Shown: in pieces, positions 6,337 through 11,272 of the stretch | Position numbering within the stretch: position 1 is the stretch's first letter | Layout: each line of letters starts with the position of its first letter | Source of the DNA: Clostridiaceae bacterium | Lineage (GTDB): Bacteria > Bacillota_A > Clostridia > Clostridiales > Clostridiaceae | NCBI GenBank assembly: GCA_029256485.1 | Contig: JAQSXU010000153.1 | Coordinates: 1 to 12,004, forward strand | DNA: 12,004 bases | Reading direction: 5' to 3' | Notes under the pieces: model-generated | Told to the model about the DNA's origin: nothing | Database searches by the model: none | The model's input: only the letters and a program-made list of their open reading frames with translations | Made by a program: the position numbers and the translations under genes

Positions 6337-6459
6337 TTATTTCAATCTCATTATATATCGTATTGCTTTTGGAGCATTCATTATTATTGTTAATATAAAA
6401 GGTACCAACATGGCGGCTGCTACTATCGCCCATACTATATTAGTCGTTACTTTTTTCAA
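6337..6459 (-). CDS. Small cationic membrane peptide, 40 aa
   Basis: Not recognised. On the - strand, TTG at 6457-6459 follows AAAGGAG with a spacing of 9 nt and opens a 40-codon frame. It begins MKKVTTN, continues with one hydrophobic stretch (IVWAIVAAAMLVPFILTIIM, residues 8-27), and ends APKAIRYIMRLK. Net charge is strongly positive, there is no Cys, and no signal-peptidase motif stands out. The gene has its own promoter candidate (TAGAAA-N17-TATAAT, 6502-6530) and a strong terminator 18 nt after the stop, so it looks like a complete one-gene unit. The Spo0E-like gene lies upstream on the same strand. A single-pass membrane peptide, a toxin-like peptide or a secreted signal are all possible; none is shown. 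Confidence 0.6.
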   Translation of the reverse strand: MKKVTTNIVWAIVAAAMLVPFILTIIMNAPKAIRYIMRLK

Positions 6460-6501
6460 ACGTCATTTCTCCTTTCAAACTAAGTATTTTATTCAACTAA
6501 T

Positions 6502-6530
6502 ATTATAGCGAAAACATTTATTAATTTCTA
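6502..6530 (-). promoter_or_regulatory. Promoter candidate for the 40-aa peptide gene
   Basis: On the - strand TAGAAA (6525-6530, 4/6) and a perfect TATAAT (6502-6507) are spaced by 17 bp. The start would be near 6495, about 36 nt before the TTG start. Confidence 0.5.
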
Positions 6531-6586
6531 CTTGCAATCCCACATATTCCCTACGTATTCTGTTTGCCATGTTCTAACCCTTTTTA

Positions 6587-6766
6587 TTATGTATTTTGTA
6601 TCTTCTCTTTTAAAAACTTATTGTATTGATTTAATGCAGCATTTAATATCTTACTTGCAGATACAACATCCTTATCAATTAAGTTTCCTTGCTTTTGCTT
6701 TATTAACTGCTGTAAGTTATCTCTTAATGTTTCAATATCTTTTAATAGGTCTTCTATTTCAGACAA
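6587..6766 (-). CDS. Spo0E-like aspartyl-phosphate phosphatase family protein
   Basis: A 59-aa helical-hairpin protein. The first helix, IEDLLKDIETLRDNLQQLI (about 4-22), and the second, DVVSASKILNAALNQYNKFL (33-52), have the size and spacing of Spo0E-family proteins. These dephosphorylate response regulators such as Spo0A~P and so delay sporulation. The family signature SQELD is replaced by SKILN (38-42), with Asn where the catalytic-site Asp is expected, so activity is uncertain. The start is TTG at 6766: GGAGGTG lies 6 nt upstream of it, inside what would otherwise be a five-codon longer frame. It stands between two unrecognised small peptide genes on the same strand. Confidence 0.7.
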   Translation of the reverse strand: MSEIEDLLKDIETLRDNLQQLIKQKQGNLIDKDVVSASKILNAALNQYNKFLKEKIQNT

Positions 6767-6816
6767 TATTAACACCTCCAATTTTATTATTTACTTATGA
6801 GGTGTGTTTTAACCAT

Positions 6817-6843
6817 GAAAAAAGAGCTCTATTAAGAGCTCTT
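6817..6843 (-). terminator. Intrinsic terminator after the 50-aa peptide gene
   Basis: On the - strand AAGAGCTCT-TAAT-AGAGCTCTT is a perfect 9-bp stem with a 4-nt loop, followed by a run of T residues. The arms lie in about 6822-6843, starting about 8 nt past the stop codon of the 6851-7003 gene. Confidence 0.8.
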
Positions 6844-6850
6844 AAGTCTA

Positions 6851-7003
6851 TTAAAAATACCCACAGCGTTTCTTTATATGTAACGATCTGTTTGAAATAT
6901 ATGCATTAAAATCATCATTTAATTTTTTCTTAGCTTTTTTCTTATTCTTTTGATATCGAAGTGCAAGTAACATGAATTGCTCTAAAGTTAGTGAATTCTT
7001 CAA
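6851..7003 (-). CDS. Small lysine-rich protein, 50 aa
   Basis: Not recognised. TTG at 7001-7003 follows a strong GAGGTGA site with 5 nt spacing and opens a 50-codon frame. The protein starts MKNSLTLEQFMLLALRYQ, a short amphipathic helix. It continues with a very basic run, KNKKKAKKK (19-27), then LNDDFNAYISNRSLHIKKRCGYF, with one Cys four residues from the end. A consensus-like promoter (7030-7058) and a 9-bp-stem terminator directly after the stop mark it as a complete transcription unit. A small nucleic-acid-binding protein or a peptide precursor would both fit. Confidence 0.6.
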   Translation of the reverse strand: MKNSLTLEQFMLLALRYQKNKKKAKKKLNDDFNAYISNRSLHIKKRCGYF

Positions 7004-7029
7004 TATTATCACCTCGAATTAACTATAAC

Positions 7030-7058
7030 ATTATAATTTATATTTTATGTTATGTTAA
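7030..7058 (-). promoter_or_regulatory. Promoter of the 50-aa small gene
   Basis: On the - strand TTAACA (7053-7058, 5/6) and TATAAT (7030-7035, 6/6) with a 17-bp spacer; start near 7023, about 20 nt before the TTG start codon. Confidence 0.7.
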
Positions 7059-7192
7059 TGTGAATTTTTTGTTTACATAACCCTTTTTATATCTTGCAAT
7101 ATTATTTACCCATAACTATACTAAAAATTAATTTGAACTTTTCATCCATAAATATCACTTAAATATTATTCTAAAAACATTTCTTAAGCTTT

Positions 7193-7399
7193 CTATTTCT
7201 TTTCTGAAAGTTCTTGTATATTCTCAATATACAAAGAGACTTCACCACATTTTGGACAAATTGCAGTTTTAGGTTTTTCCGTCCATTCTGAAAAGATGCC
7301 TTTTCCTTTAGTGATTTTAATACCATATCTTGCTTCAACAGCCACATCAAACCCCTCAATCATTTCACATTTACATTGATGACAAACTCTCATTCCCAT
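7193..7399 (-). CDS. Zinc-ribbon small protein
   Basis: A 66-68 aa protein with two cysteine pairs: C6-x2-C9 (plus C11) near the N-terminus and C48-x2-C51 in ICPKCGEVSLYIEN near the C-terminus. This is the layout of clostridial zinc-ribbon 'nucleic-acid-binding' hypothetical proteins, whose role is unknown. ATG at 7399 and ATG at 7393 are both possible; the latter overlaps the stop codon of the upstream acetyltransferase remnant as ATGA, a usual sign of translational coupling. Neither has a well-spaced ribosome site. With the upstream gene damaged, expression may depend on the remnant still being transcribed. No clear terminator follows. Confidence 0.75.
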   Translation of the reverse strand: MGMRVCHQCKCEMIEGFDVAVEARYGIKITKGKGIFSEWTEKPKTAICPKCGEVSLYIENIQELSEKK

Positions 7400-7618
7400 C
7401 CAGTTTTTTCATAATAGTTACAAATATCAGTATAAAGAAATAGTTCTGTAAAACCTACTTCTCCACAATCCGATAGTTCCAACTAATTCATTATCTTCAA
7501 GAGCACTAAATGTTAATGGTAGTTTATTTTTTATTAATTCCTTCCAAATCCAATTTGTCACTGTATCAATGTATTCTTTGTGGTCTGCTAAATGCTCAAT
7601 GATAAGAATAATGAACAT
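7390..7618 (-). pseudogene. GNAT-family acetyltransferase with internal deletion
   Basis: The N-terminal part, IEHLADHKEYIDTVTNWIW followed by LPLTFSALEDNELVGTIGLW, is a clear GNAT start. The frame then ends abruptly (RSRFYRTISLY, stop at 7427). In the next frame the normal GNAT C-terminus follows at once: LYTDICNYYEKTGWE, stop at 7390-7392. The central acetyl-CoA-binding motif A (Q/R-x2-G-x-G/A) is absent, so about half of the usual ~150 residues has been lost in one deletion that also shifted the frame. The gene cannot encode an active acetyltransferase. The ATG at 7618 has GGGG directly against it, so the original start may have been different. Confidence 0.8.
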
Positions 7619-7632
7619 CCCCTTTGCTTTGT

Positions 7633-7690
7633 ATTATATTGCCGTTCCGTCACAACTAAAAACGCCACAAACTTTTATTGCTTATGACGG
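7633..7690. promoter_or_regulatory. Upstream region of the GNAT remnant with inverted repeat
   Basis: On the - strand a perfect TATAAT stands at 7633-7638, with only a weak -35 (TTTAGT, 16-bp spacing). CCGTCA (7647-7652) and TGACGG (7685-7690) form a 6-bp inverted repeat enclosing 32 bp, and the direct repeat CCGTTCCGT lies at 7642-7650. This may be an old regulated promoter or the end structure of the hydrolase transcript. Confidence 0.3.
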
Positions 7691-7727
7691 ATAATAGGAA
7701 ATTTGTGAACTAACTAAACTTTAATAT

Positions 7728-8642
7728 TTATTTTACAGCACCAACAATCCAGTCAACTATAAAATCAAATCTTTCTGATGTAAGTGCATGACCCCCTAAG
7801 TATTGTTTAATGCTAATCTGTTGTTCTGCATTACATTTTTTATATTTCTTTTCTGCTTTCTTATAGATATCCATTGCATCTTTTGAGTATTTATCATCAG
7901 TTGCTGATACGATTAGAAATTTAGATGGACAAATTTCACATACTACATCGTCTATATCATAATACCTTAAAAAATTAGGTATAACACTTGCCATTTCAAT
8001 ACCAACATTATTTTTAATTCTGTTTCTAAATGTTGCAGCACTTCCGCTGGCACATGCATAATGTATTCTTTTATCAAATGCAGTAAGATAAATCGTTGTA
8101 TTACCACCATATGAATGTCCTAAACAACCTATTTGATTGTAATCAACACAATCCAAGCCATTTATCACACTGATTGCTCCCATTGCATCTTCAATTACTG
8201 TTTTAGCCAAAGTCTGACCTGTAAGTATTCCATAGCACATTGTAAAAAAATGTTGCAAATCATCATCATCACTTTTATTGATTCCAATGGAATTAACTCT
8301 TCTATCCTCAAAACACAATGAATCTGGTGCGATAACAACAAATCCTTTCTCTGCAAGTGCAGGTCCAAATGCTTGAAGGGGATTGCCTGCAAGACCACAA
8401 ACTTCACTCTTGCCGAGATTTCTTTCTCCATTATGTTGATGGTTTATTAAAATTGCTGGATGTTTTCCTTCCTCATCTGGTAAAAGTAAAAAAGCAATGT
8501 TTTTACGCCCATGTACTAAATATTGAATAAGTTCCCTTCTGTATCCATTACATTGTGATATTTCTAAAATCTCATAATCAATTCTGTTACTCACAGGCTC
8601 CAAGCCAATAAGTTTTATCATCTTTTCACTATTTGTACTCAT
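7728..8642 (-). CDS. Alpha/beta hydrolase (dienelactone hydrolase / acetyl-esterase-like family)
   Basis: A 304-aa cytoplasmic-type hydrolase without a signal peptide. The nucleophile elbow is GHSYGG with Ser177; the acid is Asp249 or Asp250 in SATDDKYS, and His285 in LGGHALTSERF completes the triad. HPAILINHQHNGERN (61-75) and GFVVIAPDSLCFEDRR (100-115) are the usual early strands and oxyanion region of Abhydrolase_7/DLH-type esterases. Substrate unknown, probably an ester or lactone. ATG at 8640-8642 follows GGGGAGG with 4 nt spacing. Upstream lies a promoter-like element with the palindrome CTGTGTCACAG (- strand), also found upstream of the lipoprotein gene at 9488-10024, which suggests shared control. 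Confidence 0.88.
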   Translation of the reverse strand: MSTNSEKMIKLIGLEPVSNRIDYEILEISQCNGYRRELIQYLVHGRKNIAFLLLPDEEGKHPAILINHQHNGERNLGKSEVCGLAGNPLQAFGPALAEKGFVVIAPDSLCFEDRRVNSIGINKSDDDDLQHFFTMCYGILTGQTLAKTVIEDAMGAISVINGLDCVDYNQIGCLGHSYGGNTTIYLTAFDKRIHYACASGSAATFRNRIKNNVGIEMASVIPNFLRYYDIDDVVCEICPSKFLIVSATDDKYSKDAMDIYKKAEKKYKKCNAEQQISIKQYLGGHALTSERFDFIVDWIVGAVK

Positions 8643-8707
8643 ACTGCCTCCCCATAATAAATACTAAATTCATATTTACGATATACGGACTTTATTTACC
8701 TCGCCTT

Positions 8708-8739
8708 TATTATCGGCTGTGACACAGTAAAAAGAAAAT
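8708..8739 (-). promoter_or_regulatory. Promoter with CTGTGYCACAG palindrome, copy 1 (upstream of hydrolase)
   Basis: The palindrome lies at 8717-8727. On the - strand it sits in the spacer of TTCTTT-N16-GATAAT. The same arrangement, TTCTTA-N16-TAAAAT with the palindrome in the spacer, occurs at 10052-10079. About 22 of 26 aligned bases match between the two sites. A spacer palindrome is typical of MerR-type activators and of many repressors. Confidence 0.5.
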
Positions 8740-8777
8740 TCCAAACTAATTTTAACCTATAACGATATTTTCTTTTT
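8729..8777 (-). terminator. AT-rich inverted repeat after the TehB-like gene
   Basis: An 11-bp perfect inverted repeat (8729-8739 and 8767-8777, arms AAAAAGAAAAT and ATTTTCTTTTT) begins 3 bp past the methyltransferase stop and ends in a T-rich arm on the - strand. It has a long loop and no GC clamp, so it is a weak terminator at best. It overlaps the -35 region of the hydrolase promoter. Confidence 0.35.
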
Positions 8778-8779
8778 AT

Positions 8780-9439
8780 TTATATTCTTTTTGCTAGTAT
8801 TCCTGCTGTATGGTGATAATGAGGGTCACCATGTCCATCGTCTAAAATGTTTTTTTCAAAATATTCAATTATTCTCCAATTTTCAAACATCATTCTTAAT
8901 TCATCATCCTTAAACCCAGTTACCCATGTACCTATCTTGACAGAATAATATGTATCCTCATTTTTTGTCTCTGCAAGTTCATATTGACGGCTAAATGCAT
9001 TATCGTGAATTGTGAATACTGTAATATACATATATCCGCCCTCTTGAACGTTATTCTTTAATCTTTGAATAACCTGAATTGATGTCTCTTTATTTAAAAA
9101 ATTAAGTGCCCCACCTGTTGAAAGAACTAAATCATACTTATTACTATCATAATAGTCATCTACCGAAATAACCTCCGTCTCAATGATCAAACCATTACTT
9201 GTAGCATTTTTGCTTAAAAGTTTTAAGCCTTCTCCTGATATATCCATAGCCTTTACTCTGATTCCTTTACTAGCAAGAAATATTGAATGTCTTCCATTAC
9301 CTGCTCCTACATCAAGGCTCGTCTTAATTTGGTATTCGCTCACCAGTTTTGTAATTATTTCATCTGGTCTTTCTAAATACCCATCAGTATCCGAATAAAT
9401 TTTATTCCACGTATTAATTTTAGTATCACTCATAAACAT
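8780..9439 (-). CDS. Class I SAM-dependent methyltransferase, TehB-like
   Basis: A 217-219 aa protein. SAM motif I is SLDVGAGNGRHSIFLASKG (41-59), with the acidic ribose-binding residue D66 in AMDIS; motif IV is YDLVLSTGGALNFL (102-115). The C-terminal DDGHGDPHYHHTAGILAKR is characteristic of TehB-like enzymes, a group known from tellurite resistance but also used on other small molecules. ATG at 9439 and ATG at 9433 are both in frame. A GGGGTGA site is close to the first and about 8 nt from the second, so either may be used. It lies 48 nt after the lipoprotein gene on the same strand with no terminator between them, hence probably one transcript. Confidence 0.88.
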   Translation of the reverse strand: MFMSDTKINTWNKIYSDTDGYLERPDEIITKLVSEYQIKTSLDVGAGNGRHSIFLASKGIRVKAMDISGEGLKLLSKNATSNGLIIETEVISVDDYYDSNKYDLVLSTGGALNFLNKETSIQVIQRLKNNVQEGGYMYITVFTIHDNAFSRQYELAETKNEDTYYSVKIGTWVTGFKDDELRMMFENWRIIEYFEKNILDDGHGDPHYHHTAGILAKRI

Positions 9440-9487
9440 TTCACCCCAACATTTTTAATTCGCCATATTTAACAACTATTAAGAAAA

Positions 9488-10024
9488 TCATTGACCACTC
9501 CAAGGTATGTATTTGTTTACCATGTCCATTGAAAACATGTGAAAGATATTACCATAACATACATTAACCTCTTCATCACGGTATCCTGTTTTGGGAATCA
9601 TAATCATGTTTTGGTTTACTATTCCACCACCTGCAACTGGGACTTCCAACATTACAGTTCTTCTAAATTTTTCATTATTGAAGCCAATTACAGTTACTGT
9701 TCCAATTTTACTGTTATATCTTTTATCTATTGGTACGGTCACTGTGATATCAGCAACACCATCTTTCTCAGTTTTTGTTGTCCCTACGGTTTTACCATTA
9801 GAATCAATTATAATTAAATTAATATCTGGTATAACAACAGTACTATCAATAGTATTTTCGCGGGCTATAATATGCAATGGGTATGTTACTGTTCCATCCG
9901 TGCTTCCAGTTTGAGATTTAGCAGAGGTTTCAAGAGTGCCTTTGGTTTCCTTTATATTAGAACAAGATGTAAGGATTGAGATTAATAAAAGGGTTGATAT
10001 TATCAAATAGATTTTTCTTTTCAA
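9488..10024 (-). CDS. Secreted lipoprotein with Ig-like/regulatory-type beta domain
   Basis: A 178-aa protein of unknown function. Residues 4-20 are a lipoprotein signal peptide with the lipobox L18-T19-S20-C21, so Cys21 is expected to be lipid-modified and anchored to the outer face of the membrane. Residues about 45-145 are beta-rich. INLIIIDSNGKTVGTTKTEKD, whose D-x-G-x-V-x-T-T-x-T-x-x-D-G-V-A pattern spans about 68-92, resembles carboxypeptidase-regulatory/Ig-like folds. The C-terminus (VNVCYGNIFHMFSMDMVNKY) has a second Cys. The start is TTG at 10022-10024, supported by GGAGG 7 nt upstream. The CTGTGCCACAG promoter element lies upstream and the TehB-like gene follows 48 nt later. Confidence 0.75.
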   Translation of the reverse strand: MKRKIYLIISTLLLISILTSCSNIKETKGTLETSAKSQTGSTDGTVTYPLHIIARENTIDSTVVIPDINLIIIDSNGKTVGTTKTEKDGVADITVTVPIDKRYNSKIGTVTVIGFNNEKFRRTVMLEVPVAGGGIVNQNMIMIPKTGYRDEEVNVCYGNIFHMFSMDMVNKYIPWSGQ

Positions 10025-10051
10025 AAATATACCTCCTAATTAGTGCATCCT

Positions 10052-10079
10052 ATTTTACGACTGTGGCACAGTATAAGAA
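10052..10079 (-). promoter_or_regulatory. Promoter with CTGTGYCACAG palindrome, copy 2 (upstream of lipoprotein)
   Basis: The palindrome lies at 10061-10071. On the - strand TTCTTA-N16-TAAAAT flanks it, leaving it in the spacer. It lies directly after the stop codon of the 10082-10651 methyltransferase and about 35 bp before the lipoprotein start. See the matching copy at 8708-8739. Confidence 0.5.
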
Positions 10080-10081
10080 TA

Positions 10082-10651
10082 TTATGAATGTATTTTTTTA
10101 TATGCTGCACTATATGTACCCTTATCCGTTATGGAGTTTTCCTCATAAAAGCCATTACTTTTCATTAACTCTGTAATTTCAGATATAGGCATTCCATCAT
10201 TTTCTCTTTGTGGTTCTTTTATATATAATCTTCCTTCATTTTTTAGAATCCTAAAAAATTCATTAACTATACCATTTCTTAAATCCACTGAAACATCATG
10301 CAATGCATAAAAAATGTAAATAACATCAAATGAGTTACATTCCAATTGAAGTTCAGGCAGTTGTCCAACTAAAAAATCAACATTATCATAATTACTCATT
10401 CTTTTTTTTGCTTTTTCTGTCCAATATTTTGAAATATCTACACAAGTTAAATGTCCATTATATTGTTGAAGTATTTTTGCCAAATGTCTTGAACCTGCAC
10501 CTGAACCACTTCCAAAATCCAATACTCTTTCATTCCCTTTGAAGTTTAAGGTTCTAATATAATTTTTATAAATGAAACTAAATAATCTATTATTTCCAAA
10601 TTCATCTATCAGCCTGTACAATAATGATGGGTTTTCATAACTTAAATCCAT
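10082..10651 (-). CDS. Class I SAM-dependent methyltransferase, UbiE/MenG-like fold
   Basis: A 189-aa protein. Motif I is VLDFGSGSGAGSRHL (43-57), D72 in CVDIS is the ribose-binding acid, and FDVIYIFYALHDV (about 108-120) is motif IV. FFRILKNEGRLYIKEP is the usual post-motif stretch of UbiE/Coq5-type enzymes. The substrate is unknown, and sequence similarity to the TehB-like enzyme nearby is limited to the SAM fold. ATG at 10649-10651 has only a distant GGAG (about 12 nt). The leader carries the 20-bp repeat also found at 1370-1389. It reads in the same direction as the lipoprotein gene, which has its own promoter element. Confidence 0.85.
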   Translation of the reverse strand: MDLSYENPSLLYRLIDEFGNNRLFSFIYKNYIRTLNFKGNERVLDFGSGSGAGSRHLAKILQQYNGHLTCVDISKYWTEKAKKRMSNYDNVDFLVGQLPELQLECNSFDVIYIFYALHDVSVDLRNGIVNEFFRILKNEGRLYIKEPQRENDGMPISEITELMKSNGFYEENSITDKGTYSAAYKKIHS

Positions 10652-10668
10652 TCAAACTTTCATCTCCA

Positions 10669-10688
10669 TTAATTCATAAAATTTTACC
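10669..10688. repeat. 20-bp exact direct repeat, copy 2
   Basis: Exact copy of the 20 bp at 1370-1389, here in the leader of the methyltransferase gene, 18 bp before its start codon. The rest of 10689-10861 shows no gene I can support on either strand. Confidence 0.55.
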
Positions 10689-10861
10689 GAAACAAATTAA
10701 GCAGGGACTTGCATTGAATAAAGTATGGGTTATGTACATTAACCAGATTTCTATAATTGTGTTAAGACGCTATATAGGAAGAATGCGAATCAACTTAACT
10801 TTATGCTATGCTAATTTTACTCAACTATATAAATTGGAAATTTATCGCCAAGTCCATAATT

Positions 10862-11084
10862 TCATTCTTTTCTCAAAATTTCTTTAGGTGGTTCAATTTC
10901 ATTTGCAATTGTATGTTCAGTTAGTTCAGATAATATTTTTATTTTTTTATTTATCAATGGTCTCATGCAATTTGGCACATGTTCCTGATGTGCTCTGTGA
11001 ATTGCAACACATTCTTTACAGTTTCCATGATAACGAGAATGCCTCCATTGCTTCTATTTCCTTTGGATTATTGTCAATAATCAT
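10862..11084 (-). pseudogene. Small Cys/His-rich protein gene broken by a frameshift
   Basis: On the - strand AAAGGAG precedes ATG at 11084 by about 11 nt, and the frame starts MIIDNNPKEIEAME. It then stops at 11016. Beginning at 11044 the neighbouring frame is open for 60 codons and is clearly protein-like: RHSRYHGNCKECVAIHRAHQ, EHVPNCMRPLINKKIKILSE, LTEHTIANEIEPPKEILRKE. Joined, they give about 74 residues with the pattern H-x5-C-x2-C-x4-H-x2-H-x2-H-x3-C, suggesting a bound metal. The second frame has no start codon of its own. I do not recognise the family. Either a recent one-base mutation or a sequencing error would explain it; no slippery sequence for programmed shifting is evident. Confidence 0.6.
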
Positions 11085-11152
11085 AATAAAATATTCTCCT
11101 TTATATATCTAGTGTAAATTCCTATACACCAATTGATTTTACTTATTTTCTA

Positions 11153-11254
11153 CATAGACTACATATAATCAACGTTGTCTATGATTTGTTGTTACTGTGT
11201 ATAACTTGTTAATAACTTTGTAGATAATTCGTAAAATAAGAAGAATACGAATTA
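11153..11254. promoter_or_regulatory. Intergenic inverted repeats between Ntn hydrolase and Cys/His protein
   Basis: Two perfect inverted repeats: CATAGAC (11153-11159) with GTCTATG (11177-11183), and TAATTCGTA (11225-11233) with TACGAATTA (11246-11254). The second lies about 20 bp past the stop of the Ntn-hydrolase gene and could end its transcript, although no T-run follows. The first could be an operator for the Cys/His gene. Confidence 0.35.
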
Positions 11255-11272
11255 ATAATTTGGTATGATTCT

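Noticed and set aside
6493..6570. - strand 25-codon frame starting MANRIRREYVGLQ with a weak AAGGG upstream
   Set aside because: Too short to support, and it overlaps the TATAAT promoter candidate of the 40-aa peptide gene. Translation data could revive it.
6532..6909. + strand 125-codon hydrophobic frame
   Set aside because: Antisense to the Spo0E-like gene and to a terminator hairpin; no ribosome site. Its hydrophobicity is explained by AT-rich complement.
7050..7085. GTTATGT...ACATAAC inverted repeat followed by CCTTTTT on the + strand
   Set aside because: A long AT-rich loop, overlap with the 50-aa gene promoter and no + strand gene to terminate make it weak.
7647..7690. CCGTCA...TGACGG as an integron-type attC site between cassettes
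   Set aside because: The row of single accessory genes invited this idea, but no GTTRRRY/RYYYAAC core sites flank the genes and no integrase is seen.
9539..9914. + strand frames of 92 and 107 codons
   Set aside because: Both lie antisense to the lipoprotein gene, which has a signal peptide, lipobox and ribosome site.
10624..11112. + strand frames of 87 and 74 codons (10624-10887 and 10888-11112)
   Set aside because: No ribosome sites; the first overlaps the methyltransferase start antisense, the second is antisense to the Cys/His-rich frame, which is far more protein-like.
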